64,000 bases of DNA from Noviherbaspirillum_A sp047237965 (GCF_047237965.1 NZ_JBDFLX010000005.1:310001-374000), one strand, 5' to 3'; shown: positions 45,327-55,830, numbered from the stretch's first letter. Made by a program: numbers and translations. Notes: generated by a model not told the origin, from the sequence alone.

Positions 45327-45342
45327 TGGCACGGTCGATGCA
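45327..45342 (+). promoter_or_regulatory. Sigma-54 promoter of peptide gene A
   Basis: TGGCACGGTCGATGCA matches the -24/-12 consensus TGGCACG-N4-TTGCA with one difference (ATGCA) and has the required ten bases between the GG (45328-45329) and GC (45340-45341). It lies 65 bases before the ATG of the peptide gene at 45407. The promoter and the following leader are nearly repeated before the paralogous gene at 52880, and a sigma-54 activator gene lies in the same locus. Confidence 0.85.
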
Positions 45343-45406
45343 ATAGGGATGACGAGCCCGAACAAAAGCTCACCCAACCAACCCAACCGAATCAAGGAGC
45401 ATCATC

Positions 45407-45661
45407 ATGTTGATCATCAAAGACCTGGCCGTTTCCCAAACCCTGGATGCAAAGGCAATGTCCTGCATCTCCGGCGGCTTCAATGCCAACCTGTCCAGGA
45501 TAGGCGAATTCAACCAGTCCGGCATTCTGGGCGGCAAGGGCAACCCCAACACCCAGGTCGGCGTATTTACCCCGGTGGTCACGCAGACCAACCTGGACAT
45601 CAATGTGGACGCCAGCAGCCACGCGACCAGCTACGGCAAGATGATGCCCAAATGGTTCTGA
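45407..45661 (+). CDS. Double-glycine-leader secreted peptide A
   Basis: An 84-residue precursor. Residues 1-24 form a double-glycine leader (IIKDLAVSQTLDAKAM, ending ISGG), and cleavage after G24 would release a 60-residue cysteine-free product beginning FNANLSRIG. The product is rich in Asn, Gly, Gln and Val, with spaced Q-x-G and N-Q-x-G groups, somewhat like curlin repeats. It is 77% identical over the product (46 of 60 positions) to peptide B at 52626-52880. AAGGAGCATCATC precedes the ATG. Transcription is expected from the sigma-54 promoter at 45327, and export by the C39 ABC transporter at 48261. Whether it is a bacteriocin, a signal or a matrix protein is unknown. Confidence 0.85.
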   Translation: MLIIKDLAVSQTLDAKAMSCISGGFNANLSRIGEFNQSGILGGKGNPNTQVGVFTPVVTQTNLDINVDASSHATSYGKMMPKWF

Positions 45662-45673
45662 TGCAGTGATACC

Positions 45674-45715
45674 AGCCCGGCGCGGCGGCATCGCACAAAA
45701 TTCCGCCGCCCGGCT
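45674..45715 (+). terminator. Hairpin after peptide gene A
   Basis: AGCCCGGCGCGGCGG at 45674-45688 pairs imperfectly with CCGCCGCCCGGCT at 45703-45715. No T-run follows. It lies between the two peptide genes and probably stabilises the first message or lowers read-through into peptide C, as also seen after peptide B. Confidence 0.5.
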
Positions 45716-45753
45716 TCCTGCTGTTGCAACGAATTCGAATCGAGGAGACCGAC

Positions 45754-46038
45754 ATGGCCACCATCACCATCCATGACCTTGCCACCCTTGCCGCGCTGGA
45801 CAGCGCATCGATGCGCGCCGTGCGCGGCGGCGACGGCGCGCCATGGGTATTTTCCTTCCGGCCCTTCATCGAGTCGGTGGCCAGGGTGCCCGGCGCCATC
45901 GTCAATTTCTTCCAGACCAACAATATCTATACCGCCGAGCAGATGACGATACAGGCGCTCAACGTCGAAGTCGGGCCGTCGGCGCCGGGTTCCACGGTGA
46001 ACGTGGTGCCGACCATGGTGGGCCTCACGCAGAAATGA
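45754..46038 (+). CDS. Double-glycine-leader secreted peptide C
   Basis: A 94-residue precursor with a 26-residue leader of the same type (TIHDLATLAALDSASM, ending VRGG). The predicted 68-residue product starts DGAPWVFSF, is cysteine-free and contains a hydrophobic middle (VARVPGAIVNFF) and a C-terminal half rich in Val, Thr and Pro. The product is unrelated to peptides A and B. GAGGAGACCGAC precedes the ATG at 45754. It lies 92 bases after peptide A and is probably on the same sigma-54 transcript. It may be a partner of A in a two-peptide system, which is an inference. Confidence 0.8.
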   Translation: MATITIHDLATLAALDSASMRAVRGGDGAPWVFSFRPFIESVARVPGAIVNFFQTNNIYTAEQMTIQALNVEVGPSAPGSTVNVVPTMVGLTQK

Positions 46039-46190
46039 ATCCACCCGCTGGCACGCTGCGCCGAAACATTGACCCAGGTTGAAATCGCGCGCCAGCGCCG
46101 CGCTGGAAGCGGCATCGCGCCACCTTATACTGTGCTTCCGCACCGTTGCATGGCACGCCCGGCCTGGCCATGCCCGCCCCGGAGACCGCC

Positions 46191-46964
46191 ATGGCGCAAG
46201 CATCCCTGTTTCGTTGGCAATCCGCTTCCCTATCCGACGTGGGCCGCGTACGCAGCGTCAACGAAGACGCCTGCCTGGAGCAGCCGGAACGCGGCCTGTG
46301 GGCCGTGGCCGACGGCATGGGCGGCCATACGCTGGGTGACGTCGCCAGCCGCATGGTGGTCGATGCGCTGGCGCGCGTGAGCGGCGACGGCGAGCTGGCT
46401 ACGCGCGCCGCCGAGGTCCGTGCCTGCCTTGCCGACGTGAACCGGCGGCTGATGACAGAGGCGGCCATGCGCGAGGTGCAGACCATAGGCAGCACGGTGG
46501 CGGTGCTGCTGGCCGGCGATGCGCGCTGTATCTGCCTGTGGGCCGGCGACAGCCGCATCTATCTCCACCGCGACGGCGCCCTGCAGCAGCTCACCCGCGA
46601 CCACAGCCATGTGGAAGAACTGGTGTCGCGCGGCCTGCTGTCGGCCGACGAGGCAAGGCGCCATCCGGCGCGCAATCTGATCACCCGCGCCGTCGGCGTG
46701 GCCGACCAGTTCGACATGGACCAGATCGAACTGCAGGTAATGCACGGCGACATCTTCCTGCTTTGCAGCGACGGCCTCAGCAATGAAGCCGGCGACGAGG
46801 AAATCGCGGCGCTGCTGACGGGCAATGACGTGAGCGCCGCCACGCAGCAACTGGTGCAGCGCGCCCTTGCCCACGGCGGCCGCGACAACATCTCGGTGGT
46901 CACCGTACGTGCCATATCGCCGGAGCACGATGACTCCACCGCGCTGAATCCGGCGCTGGCCTGA
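46191..46964 (+). CDS. PP2C-type Ser/Thr protein phosphatase
   Basis: A 257-residue cytoplasmic phosphatase with all PP2C metal and phosphate motifs: SDVGRVRSVNEDA, VADGMGGH, GSTVAVLL, LWAGDSRIY, LCSDGLSN and GRDNISVV. It removes phosphate from Ser/Thr. The start at 46191 is chosen because GGAGACCGCC precedes it; earlier ATGs at 46146 and 46170 are less likely. It follows the two peptide genes on the same strand and ends four bases from the convergent sigma-54 activator gene. No protein kinase is in view, so its partner kinase or target is unknown; the adjacent activator or exporter are possibilities. Confidence 0.9.
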   Translation: MAQASLFRWQSASLSDVGRVRSVNEDACLEQPERGLWAVADGMGGHTLGDVASRMVVDALARVSGDGELATRAAEVRACLADVNRRLMTEAAMREVQTIGSTVAVLLAGDARCICLWAGDSRIYLHRDGALQQLTRDHSHVEELVSRGLLSADEARRHPARNLITRAVGVADQFDMDQIELQVMHGDIFLLCSDGLSNEAGDEEIAALLTGNDVSAATQQLVQRALAHGGRDNISVVTVRAISPEHDDSTALNPALA

Positions 46965-46968
46965 CCAG

Positions 46969-48260
<1,292 letters not shown>

Positions 48261-48264
<4 letters not shown>

Positions 48265-51200
48265 TGGCTTCCCAGTTGCTTTTGCACCAGCTGGTAATAC
48301 ATGCCACGCCGCTCCACCAGCTCCTCGTGCCTACCTTGCTCCACCACAGCGCCTTCGTACAGCACCAGGATCTTGTCGGCCCGCATGATGGTGCTGAGCC
48401 GGTGCGCGATGATGACGGCGGTGCGGCCCTTCAGTATCTCGTTCATGTTGCTCATGATGTTGCTCTCGGACTGGGTATCCAGCGCCGACGTCGCCTCGTC
48501 GAAGACCAGCAGGCGCGGGTCGTGGTACAGCGCGCGCGCGATGCACAGCCGCTGCACCTGCCCGCCCGACAGGCCCATGCCGCGCTCTCCCACCACCTGC
48601 TCATAGCCCAGCGGCAGCTTGGCGATGAAGGGATGGGCGTCGGCCATCTTCGCCACTTCCTCGATGCGCCTGCGGTCCGGGCTTTCCTCGCCGCTGGCGA
48701 TGTTGGCGGCGATGGTGCCGGAAAACAGCAGGTTGCTCTGCATGACATAACCGACCTGGGCACGGTAGCTGTCCTTGTCGATCACGCTCATGTCGTAACC
48801 GTCCACCACCAGCTTGCCTTCGCTGGGCGGATAGAAGCCCACCAGCAGCTTGGCCAGCGTGGTCTTTCCCGAACCGCTGCGTCCGACCACGGCCACCAGC
48901 TCGCCGGGGTTGATGTCCAGGCTGATGTTTTCCAGCACATAGGCGGTCTCGTTGCCGCCATAGCGGAAGTACAGGTTTTCCAGGCGTATCTGGCCTTTCA
49001 GGTCCGGCAGCACGACGCGTGAGGCGACGTCGCCGGGTTTCTGTTCAGGCTCCATGTCCAGCACGTCGCCCAGCCGCTCCATCGCCACGCCGGCATCGTT
49101 GAGCAGGTTCCACAATCCCACCAGGCCCATCAGCGGCGCCAGCACGCTGCCCATCAGCGCATTGAACGCAATCAGCTGCCCTATCGTCAACTCACGCGCC
49201 AGCACCAGGTTGGCGCCGACCCAGAGGATGGAAATGGTGACCGCCGCATTGAGCAGCTGGCTGGCAAGCCCCACCCAGATATGGAAGGCCTGCGCGCGGT
49301 ACTGGGTTTCCAGCGCCTTCACGTATTTCTTTTCCCATTTCAGCCGCACCGGCCGTTCCATGCCCATGCCCTTGATGGTTTCCACGCCGCCCAGCGCTTC
49401 CATCAGGAATGCCTGGGCGTCTGTCGACGCGGTGAACACTTCGCGCGCATAGGCCTTGATGCGCGGCGTGGCGATCACGGTCAAAGCAATGATCGGAATG
49501 ACGAAGCCGATCAGCAGCAGCGTGAGCTTGACGTTGTAGACGAACATGATGCTGAAGTAGATGAACACCATCAGCAGGTTCAGCAGCGTGGTGACGGTGG
49601 ACTCGGTCAGGAAGGACCGTATCGTATGGTTCTCCTGGAAGCGCGCCAGGATGTCGCCGGTCTTGCGCTTGGCGAAGAAGGAAAAGGGCAGCGACATCGT
49701 GTGCTTGAAGAACTGCGACATCATCGCAAAGTCCATGTTGCGAACCATGAAGTTGGCGAGGTAGGCGCGGATCGTCGCCATGATCTGGGTAAATACATTG
49801 GAAATGATGAGGCCCACGATCAAGAGGTGCAGCAGGCTCAGGTTCTGATGCACGATCACGCCATCGAGTATGTTCTGGATGATCAGCGGCGGCACGATGC
49901 CCAGCATCTGGATCACGAAGGTGGCGATGAACACCTGCAGCAGGATTTTCTTGTACGGCTTCAGGTAGCCGACGAAGCGTATCCAAGGGGAGCGGGTGGC
50001 GGCCAGTTGCGCCTGGTCCTGTCCCGGCGTGAAGACCAGGCAGGTGCCGCTCCAGCCACGCTCGAATTCCCTGACGCTCATCTTGCGAAAGCCCAGCGCC
50101 GGGTCGGCCACCCAGACCCGCTCGCGGGATATGCCGTACACCACCACGTAGTGATATCCCTCCCAGTGCACGATGAAAGGCAGCTCGAAGCCGAGCAGCG
50201 AATCGTAGGTGCACTGCATGCCCCGGCTAGTGAAGCCCAGGGTTTCGCCGACCCGCGCCAGGCTGTCCAGCGTGGCGCCCTCGGTGGTGACGTTGGCCAG
50301 CTCGCGCAGCTTGCCGAGCGTAATCGGAATGCCGTAATGGCGGCACAGCATGGCCAGGCAGGCGGCGCCGCAATCCATCTCCTCGGCCTGTTCCACCAGC
50401 GCGAAACGCCGGATCAGCCGCTCGTTCAGGCCGGCCCGCGACTGCAAATCCAGCACCACCGGCCGCTTGCGGCGCTCGGCCAGGCGCTTCTGCCGTTCCA
50501 GTTCGCGCTCCATGTGGTGCATGCGCTCTTCCAGCACCTCGCGCAGCCGCGGGTTGCGTTCCAGCACCTGGTGGATGGTCTTTTCCGGGATGACCAGCAG
50601 CGTCGCATCCGTCACCGCGATGGCGGAGGCCATCTGTTCCTGGCGCATCAGGCAGGCCTTCTCGCCAAACAGCTCGCCCTGTCCCAGCACCGCCAGCGGA
50701 TACTCGCTGCCGCCATCGCTGCGCACCAGCCGCACCTCGCCGCTGCGGATCACGTACAGCCGGCGGTCCTCGCGACTGTCCTGCTTCAGGATCTCGCGGC
50801 CGGCCGCAATGCGCTTGACGCCGACGCTGCGCACCAGCTCTTCCAGTTCCTCCTTGCCGACCTTGCCGCGCAGGTCGAACAGCCGGGTGACAAAGCCGCC
50901 GGCGGAGCTGATGGCGACGTAGCTGGTGATGAAGTCGCGCGCAGGCAGGTTGCCGGCGATCACGGGCGCGATGGCCTCGCGCGGTATCACCAGCAGTTCG
51001 GTCTTGCCCGAAGCGCGCACCGACGACTCATGCCGGTATTCCCGCAGCATGGCAAGCTCGGCGAAGAAGTCGCCCTGCTTCTTCACCCCCATGCTGATTT
51101 CCTTGCCGGCTTCCACGGTGAACACACGCACCGAGCCGGATTTCACCAGCATCAGCCCCGGCGCGGGATCGCCGGCGCTGCAGACCGTGTCGCCGAAACC

Positions 51201-51320
51201 GTAGGTCCGTATTTCCGCCTGCGCAGCCAGCGCTTCCAGTTCGGCAGGCGCAAGCGGCGTCAGTATCTCGGCTGACGCCAGAACGCCTGCAAGGGACTGC
51301 TGGACGGAAGGGGTATTCAA
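48261..51320 (-). CDS. Dual cNBD - C39 peptidase ABC exporter (PCAT)
   Basis: A 1019-residue exporter that would cleave double-glycine leaders and export the peptides. Two cyclic-nucleotide-binding-like domains (about 15-135 and 155-270) come first; the phosphate-cassette arginine is not evident in either, so cAMP binding is doubtful. The C39 peptidase follows with oxyanion Q311, C317 (MDCGAACLAM), H390 (GYHYVVVY) and D406 (VADPALGF) in the right order. Then come about six helices and an ATPase with GRSGSGKTT, LSGGQ, VFDEATSALD and the switch region IIAHRLST. I chose TTG at 51320 as the start because the longer frame to 51494 would run into the isomerase gene. No HlyD-type adaptor gene is nearby. 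The layout recalls HetC-like transporters. Confidence 0.9.
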
Positions 51321-51379
51321 TACGCGCCTGCCTTTCCGAAACTCTCCGGCCGAACTTTCCCGGCGTGTCGCCGCCCGGG

Positions 51380-52132
51380 TTACTGCACTTCGATCACATG
51401 CTCCTGCGCCCTTGCCAGCAGCCACTGCTCGCGCAGCAGCCGCCTGATCTCGGTGGCGGTGTCCTCGTCCAGCCGTGCCGGATGGCGCGCGCATACCTTG
51501 AAGATTTCATGGCTGCCCCGATCGGCCGAAGGAAACGGCCCCAGCAGGTCGCCCGGCGCGGCATTGAATACCTTGGCCTCGATGTCGCCGCGCAGCGAGC
51601 CGCGCAGCACGCGGCCGATGATGCCGCCGCGCTCCCGGCTGTCGGCCATCGAGTGCTCGGCAGCCATCTCGGCAAAGCTGTCCGGATCGTCCGCCAGGTA
51701 GGCCATCAGCTCGCGCGCCTTGCCTTCGCCGTCGACCACGATATGACCGACCTCCATCGCATCGAAGCGTGGCGAATTGAGCTTGAAATAGTCTTCCACC
51801 GCGCGTTCGCTGCACACCCTGGCCAGCGCCTTGTCCTGGTACAGGCTGTCGGTAATGAATTTCTCGAATTCATCGAGACTGACATTAATCGCATCCAGAT
51901 AGCGGTTCATGTCGGCGGCACGGTGCAGGCCGCGCACGCGCCGGTACTGGTCGGCGCGTTCCTGGATTTCTTCCTGGGTAACCGTAACCTCATGCTGCCT
52001 GGCCGACAGCGCGGCCACCTTGTCGCGGACCAGTTGGTCCAGCAGGCCTTCGAACTGGCCGGTGAGCTTCAAGGTACGGATGAATTCTTCGGTGCTGATC
52101 ACTTCGTCGTCGATACGCACGATCGTCGCCAT
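51380..52132 (-). CDS. Parvulin-type peptidyl-prolyl isomerase, no signal
   Basis: A 250-residue protein with a SurA/PrsA-like helical N-terminal chaperone region (about 1-125) and a parvulin domain (about 130-225: VGHIVVDGEGKARELMAYL, SFAEMAAEHSMADSRERGGIIGRVLRG, and GSHEIFKVCARHPARL). AGGAGAGGATGCC precedes the ATG at 52132, and no signal peptide is visible, so it should work in the cytoplasm. It is encoded 59 bases before the exporter on the same strand, so it probably keeps the peptide precursors unfolded or prepares them for the exporter. The earlier frame start at 52186 is less likely. Confidence 0.85.
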   Translation of the reverse strand: MATIVRIDDEVISTEEFIRTLKLTGQFEGLLDQLVRDKVAALSARQHEVTVTQEEIQERADQYRRVRGLHRAADMNRYLDAINVSLDEFEKFITDSLYQDKALARVCSERAVEDYFKLNSPRFDAMEVGHIVVDGEGKARELMAYLADDPDSFAEMAAEHSMADSRERGGIIGRVLRGSLRGDIEAKVFNAAPGDLLGPFPSADRGSHEIFKVCARHPARLDEDTATEIRRLLREQWLLARAQEHVIEVQ

Positions 52133-52361
52133 GGCATCCTCTCCTGAGGGCGAAATGCGGGTTGGCGCCGGCATCGGGACAGACATCGCAAGCCGGTTCC
52201 CGCAAGTCTATGACTTGCGCATGCGGCTCGCGTGATATCGCTCAATACCGGCGCGACATGGTGCTTGAGTGTTGCTCCGGGCGCAGGGCGTCCTACCCGT
52301 AGGGCATGACGCGATCTCCGCCCGGCGGCGATCTGTCTTGCTGCCGCGGCATTGCCGCGCT

Positions 52362-52553
52362 TCACAGCATCGGAATGGACATGGTGGTGCCGTTGGCCCA
52401 GGTGCCGATGATGTCGCCGTTCACATAGGTCAGCTTGATGGGCTTTTCCTTGGGCAGCGTGGCCTGGGTCTTTTCTCCGCCGACCACGCGCGCCATGGCG
52501 CTGGCATCGAGTTCGTCGGCATGCTGCAGGTCCTTGATGGTCAGGGTGTTCAT
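52362..52553 (-). CDS. Double-glycine-leader secreted peptide D
   Basis: A 63-residue precursor. The leader (TIKDLQHADELDASAM, ending VVGG) is 26 residues, and the predicted product of 37 residues begins EKTQATLPKEKPIKL and is cysteine-free with a hydrophilic start and a more hydrophobic end. It is unrelated in its product to A, B and C. It lies 72 bases after peptide B on the same strand, then 229 bases ahead of the isomerase start, so it is in the operon driven by the promoter at 52945. AAGGAGACATC precedes the ATG. It could be the partner of B, mirroring A and C at the other end. Confidence 0.8.
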   Translation of the reverse strand: MNTLTIKDLQHADELDASAMARVVGGEKTQATLPKEKPIKLTYVNGDIIGTWANGTTMSIPML

Positions 52554-52593
52554 GATGTCTCCTTGTCGGTCATTACGTCGGCTTGGTTGCTGC

Positions 52594-52615
52594 GCCGGGC
52601 GCCGCAGCGCCCGGC
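52594..52615 (-). terminator. Hairpin between peptide genes B and D
   Basis: GCCGGGCGC and GCGCCCGGC form a perfect 9-bp stem with a 4-base loop, 10 bases after the stop of peptide B. No T-run follows. As with peptide A, it probably gives an excess of the first peptide message over the rest of the operon. Confidence 0.6.
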
Positions 52616-52625
52616 ATGGCGCTGC

Positions 52626-52880
52626 TTACATCCACTTCGGATAGTGCTTGCCGTAGCTGGTGGAATGGCTGCTGGCGTCCACGGCCACGTCCAGGTTCGA
52701 CTGCGTCACGACCGGTGAGAACACGCCCACCTGGGTGTTGGCGCCGCCCTTGCCGCCGAGGACGCCGGCCTGGTTGAAGTCGCCGATCTGGGACAGGTTG
52801 GCATTGAAGCCGCCGCTGATGGCAGCCATTTGTTGTGCGTCGAGGGAAGTGGCGACAGCCAGGTCTTTGATGGTCAGCAT
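52626..52880 (-). CDS. Double-glycine-leader secreted peptide B
   Basis: An 84-residue precursor paralogous to peptide A: leader 1-24 (TIKDLAVATSLDAQQM, ending ISGG) and a 60-residue product starting FNANLSQIGDFNQAG, cysteine-free, ending KHYPKWM. It differs from A at 14 of 60 product positions, mostly by conservative changes. AAGGAGTTTCATC precedes the ATG at 52880. The 5' leader and sigma-54 promoter are nearly the same as those before A, so the pair arose by a fairly recent duplication including control sequences. It is the first gene of the operon with D, the isomerase, the exporter and the activator. Confidence 0.85.
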   Translation of the reverse strand: MLTIKDLAVATSLDAQQMAAISGGFNANLSQIGDFNQAGVLGGKGGANTQVGVFSPVVTQSNLDVAVDASSHSTSYGKHYPKWM

Positions 52881-52944
52881 GATGAAACTCCTTGAAGGTG
52901 GTTGGTTGGGTTGGTGAGCTTTTGTCTGGGCTCGCATTCCCTAT

Positions 52945-52960
52945 TGCATAGGCCGTGCCA
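52945..52960 (-). promoter_or_regulatory. Sigma-54 promoter of peptide gene B operon
   Basis: Read on the reverse strand, TGGCACGGCCTATGCA has the same -24 and -12 boxes as the promoter of peptide A and the required ten-base spacing between GG and GC. It lies 64 bases before the ATG at 52880. The sequence after it (ATAGGGAATGCGAGCCC, then ACAAAAGCTCACC) is also shared with copy A. It should drive peptides B and D, the isomerase, the exporter and the activator. Confidence 0.85.
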
Positions 52961-53060
52961 GGCCGCGAAATCGCGGGAAAAGCCCTGCTGGCGCGGCAAA
53001 ACCTTGATGGGCTGACATCAAAAGCGGGGTAAACCCGGCATGAATGCGCCATGTCGGCCA

Positions 53061-53086
53061 TCGCCCGGTATGGCATGGACAGACAC
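53061..53086 (-). promoter_or_regulatory. Candidate upstream activator site, copy B
   Basis: On the reverse strand this reads GTGTCTGTC, TGCC, TAC and GCGA in the same order and spacing as copy A at 45213-45238. It lies about 100 bases upstream of the -24 element. Sequence between this element and the promoter differs more between the two copies, which argues for selection on the element. Confidence 0.45.
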
Positions 53087-53421
53087 TTTCACGGGCGCTG
53101 TTGTGTAAAGACATACAGGACGACCGGCTTATGGCCGCTATGGCAACGCTGTTTCGGCTTTTATTGAAAGCCTGAAAACGCACCGGCAAGGCAATGTCGG
53201 TTTTTTGCAGACAGTGCACCCGGAGCCGGCGATTGCCTTGCCTTGGAAGTCGATTCGTTAGTCCAACAGCCACTACCACCGCAGCCTGCAGGACCGTTGC
53301 GTTTGCCAGACAACGCGGTGTCCGCCGTCAGCGGGACTGATCTTGCGCAAACGGTTCACCATTTCCCAAGCTGATATTGAACGCACTGCAACGCAGGTTC
53401 AGCATCGGCAAGGAGTTCGCC

Positions 53422-53583
53422 ATGTACCAGTCAGGCAAGCCAGACAGGGAACAGGTCCGCCAGTGGCTCAGGCATGAAATCGCTTTGCATCGGCCACCGC
53501 CGGATCCATATGAAATCCGCAGGCAGCTAGGCTGGCAACAGGCCGGCCGGGAGGAGGAGAACGGCAAGCATGGCAGGAGCTGA
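53422..53583 (+). CDS. Small protein with EIRRQLGW motif, copy 2
   Basis: A 53-residue hydrophilic protein: MYQSGKPDREQVRQWLRHE, then IALHRPPPDPYEIRRQLGW and a polar tail. AAGGAGTTCGCC precedes the ATG at 53422, confirming the start. It is paralogous to the 44543-44701 protein and holds the mirror position, outside peptide B and pointing away from it. Such placement of two copies suggests they belong to the system, perhaps one per peptide. The function is unknown. Confidence 0.75.
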   Translation: MYQSGKPDREQVRQWLRHEIALHRPPPDPYEIRRQLGWQQAGREEENGKHGRS

Positions 53584-53814
53584 AGGCGAGAAGCTTTCGG
53601 AGGATTGCGGCCGCGGGGTATCGCGGCAGCGCTTCATCCAAATGGGTTTCCGGCTTATGGCGTGATCGGTTTCCCGACGCTTGGCCAGGTGTCGGCGCTT
53701 GCTCAGGGTGGATCGGATGGAAGGATGGGCCGGCTGCAGGCGGTCGAAGCTGCCTTGCCGGATACGACGACATCGACGCCCGTTTTTCAGGCGCACTTGC
53801 AAAAAGCTAGCGGC

Positions 53815-53844
53815 AAACAAAACGGCCCGACACAGTCGGGCCGT
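53815..53844 (-). terminator. Intrinsic terminator of the DUF4148 gene
   Basis: ACGGCCCGA and TCGGGCCGT form a 9-bp stem with a 5-base loop at 53822-53844. On the reverse strand it is followed by TTTTGTTT, so it ends transcription of the gene at 53866-54168, whose stop lies 22 bases upstream of it. Confidence 0.85.
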
Positions 53845-53865
53845 ATTTCGCTCCAGCCGACGTAG

Positions 53866-54168
53866 TCAGCCGAAGTAGATATCCTTCACGTCGCCTGCAT
53901 GGCGTTGCCGCGCCGCTTCCCTGGCTTCCATGCGGACTTCCTGCCGGGTGCGCTCGCCCCTTGCGTAGACAGGGTCCTGGCCGGTGTGCTGCTGCATCAC
54001 CATCTGGTGCCTGGCGTAGGCCTGCGCCATCTGCTGGCGCACCTCGGCCCGGGTCAACGCCGGCGTGAAGCCAGCGTCCGGCGCGACAAACTCGGACTGG
54101 CCGGCGTAAGAGGAAGCAGCAGCGGCCAGCAGGGCGGCGGCAGCGATCAGGTGTTTGACATTCATCAT
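53866..54168 (-). CDS. DUF4148-family periplasmic protein
   Basis: A 100-residue protein (99 if the second ATG is used, which is better spaced from TAGGAG). A Sec signal peptide (LIAAAALLAAAASSYAGQ) precedes the family pattern: LTRAEVRQQMAQAYARHQ and TRQEVRMEAREAARQRH. DUF4148 proteins are numerous in Burkholderiales and of unknown function. It is a single gene with its own terminator and is unlinked to the peptide locus by strand or spacing. Confidence 0.85.
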   Translation of the reverse strand: MMNVKHLIAAAALLAAAASSYAGQSEFVAPDAGFTPALTRAEVRQQMAQAYARHQMVMQQHTGQDPVYARGERTRQEVRMEAREAARQRHAGDVKDIYFG

Positions 54169-54692
54169 CGTCTCCTAAGGTAAGGAACAAGGCTTGTTAA
54201 CCGGCTTAATGTCCGTGCTCGCAACGGCTGCGGCGCGCTTGACGCCTGCACAGGCATGGATGCCGGGGTTTCGAGCCACGCTGTTCCAGCCGGGCTCATG
54301 CCAGTCATTGCATACCGCGTGCCAGCGCCGCCTGGCTGGGAAAACGCAGCAAAAATCCCTCGGTTCCGACGGTTTTACAATCCGCGCCGGCGCTGTCTTG
54401 CAATCTTGTCAAAGACCAGGCAGCCCGGCTGTATGTCCGGGCCATACAAGCCGGTCACGTCTGTTTGCAGGGAACGTACTACTGCCCGCAACGGGTAGAA
54501 ATAACTGCCTGGTCGATAGCGCAATTGCGCGCCTGATTGCCCTTTCCATTTCATCATTTCCGAAATGGCATTAACAACGACCGCATCATATTCATTGTGA
54601 TGATAATGGGTAACACAAACCGGAATTGGAAAGCGGCGGCGTGAACACTTATATTGGAACCATCGAAACAAATCACAAAGTCGAGGCAGAAA
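54169..54692. other. Intergenic region, nothing recognised
   Basis: 524 bases between divergent genes. Short frames are present on both strands without family pattern or good ribosome sites. Composition becomes more AT-rich toward the right, where the promoter of the small gene at 54693 must lie. No repeat or RNA was recognised. Confidence 0.4.
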
Positions 54693-54896
54693 ATGACCAG
54701 TTCCATGATGACCTATTCCGGCGCCGCCATTCCTTCCTTTTTCGCCAAAGAAGGCGCTTCCCGTCCTGCCCTGTCGCTGCGTGACTGGCTGGGAATTGCA
54801 GCAGGCGCACTGGCGATGGCTTCCTCCGTGCCATCCACTGGCCGCATCAGCAGCAAGCAGGTCGACCAGCTCCGCAAGGTCGCTGCAAGCATCTGA
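54693..54896 (+). CDS. Small orphan protein, 67 aa
   Basis: A 67-residue protein: MTSSMMTYSGAAIPSFFAKE, a middle stretch LRDWLGIAAGALAMASS that could be a weak membrane helix, and a polar end SSKQVDQLRKVAASI. AGGCAGAAA precedes the ATG at 54693. A strong intrinsic terminator lies 45 bases after the stop, which supports a real transcribed gene. It has no double-glycine leader and no cysteine. I do not recognise the family. Confidence 0.55.
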   Translation: MTSSMMTYSGAAIPSFFAKEGASRPALSLRDWLGIAAGALAMASSVPSTGRISSKQVDQLRKVAASI

Positions 54897-54907
54897 TTGA
54901 ATGCCGG

Positions 54908-54975
54908 TTAATCCGCGGCAGCGGATTAAAAGCTGAATTGAAAATGCCAGCCGGGTCGCTGGCATTTTGTTTTTT
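54908..54975 (+). terminator. Hairpin and intrinsic terminator after the orphan gene
   Basis: TTAATCCGC and GCGGATTAA form a perfect 9-bp hairpin at 54908-54929. A second stem follows, AAAATGCCAGC at 54941-54951 with GCTGGCATTTT at 54958-54968, and then TGTTTTTT-like bases. The second is a clear rho-independent terminator for + strand transcripts. Confidence 0.85.
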
Positions 54976-55212
54976 CCAGCGCCGGATTGGTAATTCAATT
55001 GCAGGGCAATACATCAATAAGGCAAATGGCAAACCGGAATGGAAATGACCGGTGCTTATCCGGCAAGGCAATTTCCAAATGCATTTCTCCAACCCTATCG
55101 CGCTGCCGCTTTGGCTTTCAGGCTGGCGCCGACGATGTCCGGTTTTCGATGACTGCCGTCCGGCGCGCACCCGTCATGCCACGCAAATGCAAGGATTGCA
55201 TGGTCCGGGTCA

Positions 55213-55671
55213 TTAGCGGATCGGGAAGATGCTGGAGTTCTTCACTTCCTCGATTACGGCATAGGTGTGGGTTTCCCGCACGCCCTTGAGCTGCAACAGC
55301 GATTTGCCGAGAAAGGTCCGGTAAGCCGCCATGTCCTTCACCCTCACCTTGATCAGGTAATCGAAGCCGCCCGCCACCATGTGGCATTCCAGCACCTCGG
55401 GTACCTTGTGGACTGCGCGCTTGAACTCGTCGAACACATCCGGCGTGGTGCGGTCCAGCACCACCTCGATGAACACCAGCAGCGCCACGTCCAGCAGTTC
55501 GGGGTTCAGCCTGGCCGTATAGCCCAGGATATAACCGGCTTCCTGCAGCTTGCGCACGCGCTCAAGGCAGGCGGCCGCCGACAGGTTCACCCGCGATGCC
55601 AGTTCGAGGTTGGAGATACGGCCGTCCTGCTGGAGTTCGGCCAGGATTTTCTTGTTGGTCTTGTCAAGCAT
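55213..55671 (-). CDS. Lrp/AsnC-family regulator, probable put regulator
   Basis: A 152-residue regulator. The N-terminal helix-turn-helix is at 1-50 (LDKTNKKILAELQQDGRISNLELASRVNLSAAACLERVRKLQEAGYI), followed by the RAM ligand-binding domain (EVLECHMVAGGFDYLIKVRVKD). It is divergent from putA across an AT-rich 159-base gap, an arrangement in which an Lrp-type protein activates putA in response to proline. That role is inferred from position. Confidence 0.9.
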   Translation of the reverse strand: MLDKTNKKILAELQQDGRISNLELASRVNLSAAACLERVRKLQEAGYILGYTARLNPELLDVALLVFIEVVLDRTTPDVFDEFKRAVHKVPEVLECHMVAGGFDYLIKVRVKDMAAYRTFLGKSLLQLKGVRETHTYAVIEEVKNSSIFPIR

Positions 55672-55830
55672 GGCATTGTTATTGGTAAATTTAATTTTGC
55701 TTTACGAGCTTAAGGCAAATTTTCTTAATAATATCAGGCCAAATCCCAGAATTAATATAGGTTTCTTTCTCCTAGAATGGCAGAACATGCAGGCGTCCCG
55801 GCCTGCTCCCCGAGCCCGAGGAAGATCCCG

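Larger units (their letters stand above)
52881..53421. other. Gap between divergent peptide B and small-protein genes
   Basis: 541 bases with no gene. It holds the sigma-54 promoter (52945-52960) and the upstream element copy B (53061-53086) on the peptide side. On the other side, about 300 bases lead to the small gene at 53422, and no sigma-54 promoter was found in front of it. A 112-codon reverse frame in this stretch is not convincing. Confidence 0.6.

Noticed and set aside
54693..54896. The 67-residue orphan as a fifth double-glycine peptide
   Set aside because: It has no D-L...L-D...M...G-G leader and no sigma-54 promoter in front.
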